A stretch of 49,147 nt of DNA from an uncultured Muribaculaceae bacterium (GTDB taxonomy: Bacteria > Bacteroidota > Bacteroidia > Bacteroidales > Muribaculaceae). The notes beneath the pieces are model-generated. The model worked only from the letters and a program-made list of their open reading frames with translations, ran no database searches and was not told the DNA's origin. Location of the stretch: the NCBI GenBank assembly GCA_910578035.1, contig CAJTOB010000016.1, positions 1 to 49,147 on the forward strand. The letters are read 5' to 3'. The position numbers and the translations under genes were made by a program. Within the stretch, counting starts at the first letter, position 1. Every line of letters begins with the position of its first letter. This document shows, piece after piece, positions 1-7,510 of the stretch.

Positions 1-1
1 A

Positions 2-301
2 GCATACCAGCTGTCTCAGAATCTCAGAGCCATATTCAACAGGCACTCAACAAAAGACAGTGCACGTCTTAATCTTGCCCGATGGTACAACCGCGTAGCC
101 GAGTCCGGATTCAAGTCATTCAACACAATAGCCGCGACATTCTACGAACACTCCGATGAAATCCTAAACTTCTTTGAAAACCGTTCGACAAACGCATCTG
201 CCGAATCCATAAACTCAAAAATCAAAGCATTCAGAGCTAAACTACACGGCGTAAACGACACTAAATTCTTCATCTTCCGCCTGTGCAATATATATGCCTA
301 A
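2..301 (+). CDS. ISL3-like IS transposase, C-terminal part (5' truncated by window edge)
   Basis: An open frame runs in from the left edge to a TAA at 299-301, giving about 99 residues. The motif around ASAESINSKIKAFRAKLHGV followed by FFIFRLCNIYA is the C-terminal signature of DDE transposases of the ISL3 type that are common in Bacteroidales. The conserved Glu of ESINSKIKAF is the expected last DDE residue. The N-terminal two thirds lie outside the window, so completeness cannot be judged. The right end of the IS should lie just after the stop, within about 302-330, but no terminal repeat can be confirmed without the left end. Confidence 0.75.
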   Translation, partial: AYQLSQNLRAIFNRHSTKDSARLNLARWYNRVAESGFKSFNTIAATFYEHSDEILNFFENRSTNASAESINSKIKAFRAKLHGVNDTKFFIFRLCNIYA

Positions 302-438
302 ACACAGGTTTATTACCATGCACCACTAAAGACGCTATCATGAATGCACCGCTCGAAATAGATGGCAGCTATCTCAAAATGGCGACGAGTCTTGCCGATG
401 GTAATGAATTCAATATTATAGTGAACAAGGCCCGATAA
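302..438 (+). pseudogene. gene remnant next to the IS (C-terminal fragment of unknown gene)
   Basis: After the transposase stop, an open frame continues to a TAA at 436-438. From the first ATG at 340 it would encode 32 residues, MNAPLEIDGSYLKMATSLAD then GNEFNIIVNKAR. The frame is open upstream of that ATG as far as 301, and a strong terminator follows directly. This is what the 3' end of a gene cut by the IS insertion would look like. The family is not recognisable. It could also be a chance frame in the IS end. Confidence 0.35.
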
Positions 439-454
439 GAGGCTTGTAAAAACG

Positions 455-485
455 AAAAGAGCCGACGAAAAACGTCGGCTCTTTT
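455..485. terminator. bidirectional intrinsic terminator
   Basis: A 13-bp perfect stem (AAAAGAGCCGACG at 455-467 with CGTCGGCTCTTTT at 473-485) closes a five-A loop. T-rich tracts occur on both strands, so it can end the remnant transcript from the left and the tRNA-Val transcript from the right. Confidence 0.85.
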
Positions 486-487
486 AT

Positions 488-565
488 TGGTGGGCGCTGA
501 GGGATTCGAACCCCCGACCCTCTGCTTGTAAGGCAGATGCTCTGAACCAGCTGAGCTAAGCGCCC
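488..565 (-). tRNA. tRNA-Val (anticodon UAC)
   Basis: The reverse complement folds as a complete cloverleaf. The acceptor stem is GGGCGCU/AGCGCCC, the anticodon stem UCUGC/GCAGA closes the loop CUUACAA with anticodon UAC (valine), and the T arm carries GGTTCGAATCC-type bases. The 3' CCA is encoded in the DNA (488-490 on the plus strand). Length is 78 nt including CCA. A promoter lies upstream at 585-615 and a shared terminator downstream. Confidence 0.96.
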
Positions 566-584
566 TTTCTTGTCAAAAGCGATG

Positions 585-615
585 CAAAGTTATGAAGTAT
601 TTTTGAAACTGCAAA
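585..615 (-). promoter_or_regulatory. Bacteroidota promoter of tRNA-Val
   Basis: On the minus strand TTTG (612-615) is followed after 19 bases by TAACTTTG (585-592), matching the TTTG/TAnnTTTG consensus of the Bacteroidota primary sigma factor. It lies about 20 bases before the tRNA 5' end. Confidence 0.75.
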
Positions 616-717
616 ATTTTTTGAGCACTTTTTTATGAAAAAAATAATTTAATGGAATTTTGGCGTCTTGACTTATTTGCTTTATGTTATTTATGTGGTT
701 TAAATAGTGGCAAAATG

Positions 718-748
718 TTGCACGGTTTGACAAATTTATGTACTTTTG
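718..748 (+). promoter_or_regulatory. promoter of gdhA
   Basis: TTG at 718-720 is followed after 20 bases by TACTTTTG at 741-748, a full TAnnTTTG -7 box. The predicted leader to the gdhA ATG is about 25 nt. The rest of 566-717 is AT-rich and shows no gene. Confidence 0.7.
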
Positions 749-778
749 CGCGTCATTTCCAAAATTAGATAAATCCAG

Positions 779-2119
779 ATGAAAGTATCAGAAATTTTGG
801 CAGACCTGCGTCTGCGTTTCCCGAATGAGCCGGAATATCATCAGGCTGTGGAAGAAGTCCTCTCCTCAATTGAAGAAATCTGCAACGAGCGCACGGAGTA
901 TGAGCGCCTCGGACTTATCGAACGGCTCTGTATTCCCGACCGCATTTTTGCATTCCGGGTATCGTGGGTAGACGACAAGGGGCGTGTGCGCAGCAATATG
1001 GGCTATCGTGTGCAGCACAGCAATGCGATTGGCCCGTACAAAGGCGGTATTCGCTTTCACTCGTCGGTAAATCTTTCTATTCTTAAGTTCCTTGCTTTCG
1101 AGCAGACGTTTAAGAACTCGCTTACCACTCTCGCCATGGGCGGCGCCAAAGGAGGCAGCGATTTCTCGCCCAAAGGCAAGAGTAATATGGAAATCATGCG
1201 CTTCTGTCAGGCGTTTGTCGCCGAATTGTGGCGTCAGCTTGGCGCTGATACTGATGTGCCTGCGGGCGATATCGGGGTTGGCGCTCGAGAGGTAGGGTAT
1301 ATGTATGGCTATTATAAGAAGATGGCCCGCGAATTTACGGGAGCTTTTACTGGCAAGGGCATGTCGTTTGGCGGCTCGCTCATGCGCCCCGAGGCTACCG
1401 GCTATGGCAACTGCTATTTCCTGCTTAATATGCTCGCTACGCGTGGCATAGACATCAAAGGTAAACGTGTAGCCGTGTCCGGTTCGGGCAATGTTGCCAA
1501 TTACACTGTCAAGAAACTTCTTGAACTTGGGGCGAAGGTGGTGTCTATGAGCGATTCAAATGGCTGTATCATCGCTCCCGAAGGTCTTACTCCCGAACAG
1601 TTCGAATTTATATTCGACCTTAAAACTTATGAGGCAGGTCGCCTGTCGGAAGTTCCCGCGCAGTTCCCCGAGATACAGTATCACTCAGGAAAGCGCCCCT
1701 GGCAGCTTGTGCAGTGCGATATCGCTATGCCGTCGGCAACCCAGAACGAACTGGACGAAGACGATGCCCTGGCCCTGCTTGCCGGCGGCTGCATAGCCGT
1801 GAGCGAAGGAGCGAACATGCCTTCTACTCCGGGTGCCGTCCATAGATTTATTGAAGCCCGTATCCTTTATGCTCCCGGCAAGGCTGCCAATGCCGGCGGC
1901 GTGGCTACATCCGGCCTTGAAATGGCTCAGAATTCTCAGAAACTGACATGGACTGCCGAAGAGGTCGATGCCAGGCTTAAAGGCATCATGGCCGAAATTC
2001 ATTCGAAGTGCGTTGAGTATGGCCGCATCGACGATTCGTTTGTCAACTACGTGCGGGGCGCGAATATCGCCGGTTTCATAAAAGTTGCAGACGCCATGAT
2101 GGCACAGGGCGTTCTTTAA
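779..2119 (+). CDS. gdhA: NADP-type glutamate dehydrogenase
   Basis: Catalyses reversible amination of 2-oxoglutarate to glutamate, the main ammonium-assimilating step in many Bacteroidota; cytoplasmic hexamer. The 446-residue length fits the small bacterial class, usually about 445-450. PYKGGIRFHSSVNLSILKFL (residues ~87-106) followed by LAMGGAKGGSDF contains the catalytic and substrate-binding lysines. A Rossmann motif GSGNVANYT lies near residue 236. The C-terminal part has the family motif EGANMPSTPGAV. It is monocistronic, with its own promoter at 718-748 and a terminator at 2142. Cofactor preference is assigned from the subfamily match, not from a tested residue. Confidence 0.96.
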   Translation: MKVSEILADLRLRFPNEPEYHQAVEEVLSSIEEICNERTEYERLGLIERLCIPDRIFAFRVSWVDDKGRVRSNMGYRVQHSNAIGPYKGGIRFHSSVNLSILKFLAFEQTFKNSLTTLAMGGAKGGSDFSPKGKSNMEIMRFCQAFVAELWRQLGADTDVPAGDIGVGAREVGYMYGYYKKMAREFTGAFTGKGMSFGGSLMRPEATGYGNCYFLLNMLATRGIDIKGKRVAVSGSGNVANYTVKKLLELGAKVVSMSDSNGCIIAPEGLTPEQFEFIFDLKTYEAGRLSEVPAQFPEIQYHSGKRPWQLVQCDIAMPSATQNELDEDDALALLAGGCIAVSEGANMPSTPGAVHRFIEARILYAPGKAANAGGVATSGLEMAQNSQKLTWTAEEVDARLKGIMAEIHSKCVEYGRIDDSFVNYVRGANIAGFIKVADAMMAQGVL

Positions 2120-2141
2120 CAGATTTTATAATAATCTGATA

Positions 2142-2183
2142 TGGCGAAGGCTGCGGAATAACCGCTGTCTTCGCCGTATTTTT
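2142..2183 (+). terminator. terminator after gdhA
   Basis: GGCGAAGG-c-TGCGG pairs with CCGC-tg-TCTTCGCC around a short AATAA loop and is followed by ATTTTTT. It ends the gdhA transcript 23 bases after its stop. Confidence 0.75.
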
Positions 2184-2313
2184 TATGCTGAAAACGGGCG
2201 TCTGAATGATTCTGCGAGTGAACAATTCGGAGGAGCCGTATGTTATGAAAACACGTTGCTATAAAAGCTGATTCTTTCTGTGTTGCGGCCTTCGGGAGCC
2301 CCACCCCGGCTGA

Positions 2314-2345
2314 TTTGGATATGTGTCGGATTTTGTATACCTTTG
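2314..2345 (+). promoter_or_regulatory. promoter of the polysaccharide export operon
   Basis: TTTG at 2314-2317, 20 bases, then TACCTTTG at 2338-2345. The predicted leader before the ATG at 2411 is about 60 nt. Confidence 0.75.
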
Positions 2346-2410
2346 CGACGCTAAAATAATTCATAACAAACCTAAACGACTCGTTCTTAAGCTGTCTGAA
2401 ACGCTAAAAT

Positions 2411-3262
2411 ATGTTTACAGTTAGAACCAATTTTTTGTCTGGTGTCACTGCTCTTTTGCTGTTCACCTCATGCTCAGCTCCAAAAAAGGTGCCATACTTT
2501 GTTGATGCCGAGACAATCAGTACGGAAACTCTTTCTCAGTTGCCTGTAAATGCTGACCCGATAATCAGCGTAGGCGATCTTCTCAATATAGAAGTCACCG
2601 GCGCAAATGTGAATGCCCTTGCCCCCTTTAACCGAGGCCGCTACATTGATGCCGAAGGCAAGGTCAATACCTATGGCCGCCCGATGACCCAGTATAACAA
2701 TACAGGGCTCGAGGTGTCTACAGAATATTATCTCGTAAATGCCGACGGATCCATCGATTTCCCTATTATCGGACGCATCGAAGTGGCCGGTCTTACAAAG
2801 AAAGAAGTGGCTGCGAAAATTGCCGATGACATCTACCCGAAATATGTCACAGAAAAGCCCATTGTCGATATCCGACTTATGAACTTCCGTGTCACTGTGG
2901 CGGGAGCCGTCAAAAATCCGGGCGTATATCAGAGCAAGAACGAGCGTATGACTTTCCTCGAAGCCATATCCATGGCCGGCGACCTCGATATCAAAGGTGA
3001 CCGTGAGAACATATTGCTGTATCGTATCAACCCCGACGGAAAGCGCGAAGTCGTGAAGCTCGATATTCATGACAAGGATTTCCTGATGTCTCCTTATTTT
3101 ACTTTACAGCAGAATGACTACATATATGTACAGCCGAACTCGTCTATGCGCGCCTCGGCATGGCAGATGAATCCGGCTGTTTCTGCCACAATTACAGTTG
3201 TGGGCGGCATGTCGTCTCTGGCTTCTCTTGTAGTCGGTATTATTAATCTGAGCAAGAACTGA
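2411..3262 (+). CDS. Wza-like polysaccharide export outer-membrane lipoprotein
   Basis: Forms the outer-membrane exit channel for capsular or exopolysaccharide, working with an inner-membrane Wzz/BY-kinase. The 283-residue protein begins with a lipoprotein signal whose lipobox ends at Cys21 (LLFTSC). A polysaccharide export domain follows, from about residue 47 (DPIISVGDLLNIEVTG) to 165, then an SLBB-type segment (RVTVAGAVKNPGVYQ) and a hydrophobic C-terminal stretch around residues 258-280 that may be the membrane-spanning helix. The next gene starts two bases after the stop, and its product is the expected partner. It is shorter than E. coli Wza (~379), as usual for Bacteroidota. Confidence 0.9.
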   Translation: MFTVRTNFLSGVTALLLFTSCSAPKKVPYFVDAETISTETLSQLPVNADPIISVGDLLNIEVTGANVNALAPFNRGRYIDAEGKVNTYGRPMTQYNNTGLEVSTEYYLVNADGSIDFPIIGRIEVAGLTKKEVAAKIADDIYPKYVTEKPIVDIRLMNFRVTVAGAVKNPGVYQSKNERMTFLEAISMAGDLDIKGDRENILLYRINPDGKREVVKLDIHDKDFLMSPYFTLQQNDYIYVQPNSSMRASAWQMNPAVSATITVVGGMSSLASLVVGIINLSKN

Positions 3263-3263
3263 A

Positions 3264-5621
3264 ATGGATAACGATAATATTTTGGGCCAGCAGAGCTCTG
3301 CTGAAACCGAATTCGATGTAAAGGGTCTGGTGCTCGATTATCTTGTGCACTGGAAATGGTTTGTGGCCAGCGTTATATTGTGTCTTGCGGCCGGCGTTGT
3401 ATATATCATGTCTGTCATTCCGACATACAATGTTGAAGCCTCCATATATCTCAATGATGTCGCTCAGGCCAATGGCAACGCTTTCAGCATGACATCGGCA
3501 GACCCTATGCTCGCTTTCAAGGACTATATCGACGAGACCGAACTCGAGGTGATGAAGAGCCGCAACAATCTTGTTAAGATTGTCGATTCGCTCAATCTCT
3601 CGTATACCTACTATTTTAAGGGCAGCCTTCGCGACAAGCCTCTTTACCGCAATAATCCGGTAGATGCGAGCTTCGATACCGTGTCGCTCAATAATCTCAA
3701 GTCTCCTGTCTTTGTTGATGTGACGCCGGTCGACGGAGACCGATATAAAGTCAAGGTCTCGACAAAGTTCCAGGAAGTCAAGGAAGAAAAGGAATTTGAC
3801 GCAATCTCTTTCCCGGCCGAGATACAGCTGTCTCATGGCACTCTCACTCTTACACGCTCGACTCTGATTCCCGAATTCGAGGGTACGGAACGTATAGTCA
3901 TCGTAAGCCCTCGCGCTCAGGCAAAGAATCTTTCGAAAAAGCTTAACATAGAGTTTGCCAAGAACTCGGAGAAGATTATCCGCCTTTCGGTGCGCGACCA
4001 GGTGCCCCAGCGCGGAGTCGATATCATAGAGGCTTTGCTCGCATTCTACAATCAGGATATTCTCGAAGACAAGAACCGCTCTGCACTACAGACAGAAGCT
4101 TTTATTCTTGACCGTCTGGTGATGATAAACGACGAACTTAAAGATGTCGAAAACCGACTTCAGGCATATCGTCAGCAGCACAACATATCTGATCTTCAGA
4201 CTCAGTCGCACATAAATCTCACTCAGCAGACAAACTACGACAGCCAGCTTGCCGAGGTTGATGCCGAACTTGCGCTTTTCGATGATATTGAGAAAATTAT
4301 CCAGACATCGGAGACACACCAGCCATTGCCGACGGTAGTGAGTCAGCCAGGACTTACCACTATCATAGAGACTTATAATCGCAAGGTGAACCAGTTTAAC
4401 AGGACTATCGAAGGCAGTACCCCCGACAATCCGCTGGTCGTTCAGATGCTTGGAGAGCTCAATACAGACCGTGTACGCATCATGCAGTCGATGTCTGCCG
4501 CGCGCCGTAATCTGATGAATATACGCTCCAATGTGAAGCGACTTGATCGCGCTGCCGGCGCCGAACTTGCTTCGCAGCCGTCGGTAGACAAAGGTCTTCA
4601 GGAAATTTTCCGCGAACAGCAGGTAAAAGTCAACATATATACCTTCCTCCTGCAGCGTCGCGAAGAGATAGCACTGCAAAAAACGATAGCCACCAGCACG
4701 GCGCGTCTTATCGACAATCCTATAGCCGACAGTCCTGTGTCGCCCCGCAAAACACTTATTCTGGCTGCAGCATTCCTCCTTGGTCTGCTTATTCCCGGTG
4801 GTTATATCTTTGCACGCCGTTCGCTTTTCCCGACATTCAGCAACAAGGACGAGCTCGAGCGACTCACCAAAGTGCCCGTGGTCGGCGAACTTTGCAAGGC
4901 TCCCAAAGACGACAAATCGCCTATTGTGGTTGCCGAAGGAGCCTCGACGCCTATCGCTGAGCTCTTCCGCCTGTTCCGAAACAATCTTTCGTTTATCCGC
5001 AAGAACGGCGATAGCTGCGTTATCTTGATAACATCGGCTGTGTCGGGCGAAGGCAAGACTTTTGTGGCCTCCAACCTTGCCATGACATACGCACTGATGA
5101 ATAAAAAAGTGCTTGTAATCGGTATGGACCTCCGCCGTCCTGTGCTTCCGACTGTATTCGGAATCAAAAATAATGTCGGTGTAAGTTCGTATCTGGCCGG
5201 CAAGGAAGATGATTTGAAGAAGATTATCGTACAGTCGTCGCAGAACCCCAATCTGTATATCCTCCCGGCCGGTCCCATTCCGCCCAATCCCAACGAACTT
5301 CTTATGAGCGACAATATGACAGCTCTCATCAATACAGCCCGTGAGAATTTCGACTATGTGATTATCGATTCCGCTCCGGTCGGCCTTGTTTCCGATACAT
5401 TCCTTATCAGCAGGCTGTCGGATATTCAGATTTTCGTCGTGAGGGCAGATCGCTCATCGAAATCGGCGCTCAAACTGCTGCATGAGTCTGTCGATACAGG
5501 AAAACTTCCGAATGTCTATCTCGCTGTAAACGATGTAGACATCGACTCAGGAGCATATTCCTATCAGCGCTACGGCCATTATCGGTCAGGCAGCAAGAAA
5601 ACATACGGATACGGCTATTGA
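3264..5621 (+). CDS. Wzz-type chain-length regulator fused to BY-family tyrosine autokinase
   Basis: Inner-membrane co-polymerase and tyrosine kinase that controls length and export of a surface polysaccharide. Of 785 residues, a Wzz domain follows the first membrane helix (~32-53). A long periplasmic coiled-coil region with a GNVR-like part follows, and a second helix lies at ~496-516. The cytoplasmic kinase has Walker A GEGKT (~595-599), the BY-specific Walker A' VLVIGMDLRRP (~615-625) and Walker B VIIDSAP (~698-704). The last 22 residues carry seven tyrosines, the autophosphorylation cluster. It lies two bases after the export lipoprotein gene and is co-transcribed with it. No glycosyltransferase, flippase or polymerase gene is in the window, so the polymer made is unknown. 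Confidence 0.95.
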   Translation: MDNDNILGQQSSAETEFDVKGLVLDYLVHWKWFVASVILCLAAGVVYIMSVIPTYNVEASIYLNDVAQANGNAFSMTSADPMLAFKDYIDETELEVMKSRNNLVKIVDSLNLSYTYYFKGSLRDKPLYRNNPVDASFDTVSLNNLKSPVFVDVTPVDGDRYKVKVSTKFQEVKEEKEFDAISFPAEIQLSHGTLTLTRSTLIPEFEGTERIVIVSPRAQAKNLSKKLNIEFAKNSEKIIRLSVRDQVPQRGVDIIEALLAFYNQDILEDKNRSALQTEAFILDRLVMINDELKDVENRLQAYRQQHNISDLQTQSHINLTQQTNYDSQLAEVDAELALFDDIEKIIQTSETHQPLPTVVSQPGLTTIIETYNRKVNQFNRTIEGSTPDNPLVVQMLGELNTDRVRIMQSMSAARRNLMNIRSNVKRLDRAAGAELASQPSVDKGLQEIFREQQVKVNIYTFLLQRREEIALQKTIATSTARLIDNPIADSPVSPRKTLILAAAFLLGLLIPGGYIFARRSLFPTFSNKDELERLTKVPVVGELCKAPKDDKSPIVVAEGASTPIAELFRLFRNNLSFIRKNGDSCVILITSAVSGEGKTFVASNLAMTYALMNKKVLVIGMDLRRPVLPTVFGIKNNVGVSSYLAGKEDDLKKIIVQSSQNPNLYILPAGPIPPNPNELLMSDNMTALINTARENFDYVIIDSAPVGLVSDTFLISRLSDIQIFVVRADRSSKSALKLLHESVDTGKLPNVYLAVNDVDIDSGAYSYQRYGHYRSGSKKTYGYGY

Positions 5622-5641
5622 TAACCGTCCGCGGCAATATG

Positions 5642-5684
5642 ACGGAAGCGTCGGAGCATTTGCTCGGCGCTTCCGTTGTTTTTA
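5642..5684 (+). terminator. terminator after the BY-kinase gene
   Basis: ACGGAAGCG (5642-5650) pairs with CGCTTCCGT (5668-5676), with an inner GAG/CTC pair, and is followed by TGTTTTT. It separates the export pair from the porin-like gene. Confidence 0.75.
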
Positions 5685-5758
5685 TCTGAACATTCGGAGC
5701 TTAGTCGGTGTTTTTTTCATGGACACAATTCCTCAAAACCTCAAAATATCGGAAATCT

Positions 5759-7027
5759 ATGAGAAAATTAATTCTTGCAGCTTTCGCCGCTGTTCTTGTA
5801 ATGCCGCTTTGCGCTCAGGAACTCGATGAAGATTCTATTCCGTCGCGAGCCATAATAGTGGCAGGCGATAAGTCTCATCCGGAGCACCGGAACAACATTG
5901 CCCTCATGTATTCGCGTGAGAATCTTGCATTCGAGGACCCTGCGGCTCCCCGCTTCCTTTTTCTTGACAAGAAAGGCGAAGTCGCTCTGGGTATAGGCGG
6001 ATATCTGAAGGCTGTCGGCGAATATGATGTCGACGGTGCCGTTGCCAACAATGATTTTTACACTAATATGATTCCCGTGCCGTTGAATCCGGCACAGCGG
6101 CAGCGTTTCGGCGCAACGGCCGCTCACTCTACCATATTTCTGAAGATGGTGACGCGCCCGACTAAAGTAGGACGTGTGATCGTGTATCTGCAGACTAATT
6201 TTACAGGACCATCCTACGGTCTGAGGCTAAAGCAGGCATATGTCACAGTCGGGCATGTGACACTCGGAAAAGCGCGAAGCACCTTTGCCGATGCTCCTGC
6301 AATGGCGCCGACAGTAGACGACCAGGGGCCTTCGGGCCAGGTGACGGCCAAGAATATGCTTGTGCAGTATATGTCGCCGACATGGAACGGCTTTTCCTTT
6401 GCAGCATCGGCTGAACTGCCCGACGTGTCGTTTACAGAGGGTGCGCAATCTGCCTCTATCTCCCAGCGCTTCCCCGACATTCCCGCCTATATACAGTATG
6501 CGTGGGATAAAGGCAGCTCACATATACGGCTCTCGGGCATAATGCGCCAGTTAAGCTACAGAAATCTCGCGACGCAGTCCAATTACTTCGTTACCGGATA
6601 TGGCGTGCAGATTAGTGCTATCACCTTTTTCACACCCGATTTCAATTTCTTCGGCCACTATACCTATGGCAAGGGGATCGCCTCGTATATCAATGACCTT
6701 TCCGACCTCGGATATGACCTCATTCCATCGTCTGCGGCGGGTACGCTGAAGGCTCCCGGTGTGGCCGGCTGGACGGCCGGGCTGCAGTATAACTTTTCGC
6801 CAAAATTGTTTGCTACAGCTTCCTATAGCCGGGCACAGCTCTATGATGCCTCAGATATGGGAGCCGATACATACCGATATGCGCAATATATAGCGGCAAA
6901 TGTATTCTATAACCTCTGGGGCGATTTGCGTGTAGGGGCCGAGTATCTGCATGGCACCCGTAAGAATATATCCGGCATATCCGGCAAGGCCAATCGTTTC
7001 GAGGCCATGCTCCAGTATTCTTTCTGA
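5759..7027 (+). CDS. DcaP-like outer-membrane porin
   Basis: A 422-residue predicted beta-barrel with a clear signal peptide (MRKLILAAFAAVLVMPLCAQ). The start at 5759 is chosen over an in-frame ATG at 5708 because it places the signal peptide at the N-terminus. After a charged periplasmic stretch, alternating aromatic/hydrophobic strands run to a C-terminal Phe (MLQYSF), the usual signal for barrel insertion. The segment RFGATAAHSTIFLKM and the loop GKARSTFADAPAMAPTVDDQ resemble DcaP-type trimeric porins, which pass small anionic or peptide-like solutes in proteobacteria. Substrate here is unknown. No clear promoter was found between the terminator at 5684 and the start. Family assignment is by pattern only. 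Confidence 0.7.
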   Translation: MRKLILAAFAAVLVMPLCAQELDEDSIPSRAIIVAGDKSHPEHRNNIALMYSRENLAFEDPAAPRFLFLDKKGEVALGIGGYLKAVGEYDVDGAVANNDFYTNMIPVPLNPAQRQRFGATAAHSTIFLKMVTRPTKVGRVIVYLQTNFTGPSYGLRLKQAYVTVGHVTLGKARSTFADAPAMAPTVDDQGPSGQVTAKNMLVQYMSPTWNGFSFAASAELPDVSFTEGAQSASISQRFPDIPAYIQYAWDKGSSHIRLSGIMRQLSYRNLATQSNYFVTGYGVQISAITFFTPDFNFFGHYTYGKGIASYINDLSDLGYDLIPSSAAGTLKAPGVAGWTAGLQYNFSPKLFATASYSRAQLYDASDMGADTYRYAQYIAANVFYNLWGDLRVGAEYLHGTRKNISGISGKANRFEAMLQYSF

Positions 7028-7138
7028 CCCTTTTAACACGCCCTTAACATGCATTGTCAAAACCGGGGAGCCTAACTGTGCGTTTTATTTTCGAACGACA
7101 GGAGACTTTTATGGTTGAATGTTATATACTCTCCCCGG

Positions 7139-7174
7139 GCGCTCCGGCCTCGCACAAGGCCGGGGCGCTTTTTT
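7139..7174 (+). terminator. terminator after the porin gene
   Basis: GCGCTCCGGCCT (7139-7150) pairs with AAGGCCGGGGCGC (7156-7168), followed by TTTTTT directly abutting the inverted-repeat element. The 111 bases before it (7028-7138) hold no supported gene. Confidence 0.8.
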
Positions 7175-7510
7175 AGAGGTTGTTTAATAAAATATGTGAA
7201 ATCGCAGGTTGGTGTATTTTTGCTTAAATTGCACATTATGAAGAGGGAGCATAGCGGTGGCTATGTGACCGATGAATGATGGGCAAGTTAACAAAAAGAC
7301 ACCAGGACAATACTAATGTTAAAACAGCCTCATACGACAAACTGCATGACACAAGTCAAAATAAAGACAAAGGCTTCGCCTCCAAAAATTACGAGCGTCT
7401 TTATATCTTCGGCTCAGTCACATAGCTACCGCTATGCTCCTTCGTCTCAGATATAAATCCATCTCGTACTTTTTGGCCTGTGATTTCACATATGTTATTA
7501 AACAACCTCT
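7175..7510. mobile_element. MITE-like element with nested inverted repeats
   Basis: The ends 7175-7203 and 7482-7510 are 29-base inverted repeats with one mismatch (AGAGGTTGTTTAATAA...), and similarity continues about five bases inward. A second inverted pair, 24 bases with one mismatch, lies inside: 7246-7269 and 7417-7440 (core GGAGCATAGCGG, CTATGTGAC). At 336 bp it is too short for a transposase and contains only a 49-codon frame, so it looks like a non-autonomous, MITE-like derivative of an IS with the same ends. The right end supplies the last base of the mfd stop codon; the left end abuts the porin terminator T-tract. No convincing target-site duplication is visible. Confidence 0.7.
7276..7425 (+). 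CDS. small ORF inside the MITE-like element (49 aa, doubtful)
   Basis: ATG ATG at 7276-7281 opens a frame of 49 codons to TAG at 7423-7425. The product is very hydrophilic (many Lys, Asn, Asp) and resembles no family I know. The last codons fall in the right inner inverted repeat. There is no recognisable promoter. It may be the remnant of an IS-encoded protein or pure chance. Confidence 0.2.
   Translation: MMGKLTKRHQDNTNVKTASYDKLHDTSQNKDKGFASKNYERLYIFGSVT

Noticed and set aside
7111..7176. 21-codon frame (MVECYILSPGAPASHKAGALF) preceded by a GGAG-like sequence
   Set aside because: It consists mostly of the porin terminator hairpin and stops in the terminal repeat of the MITE-like element. 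No promoter, and the GC-rich codons are explained by the hairpin.
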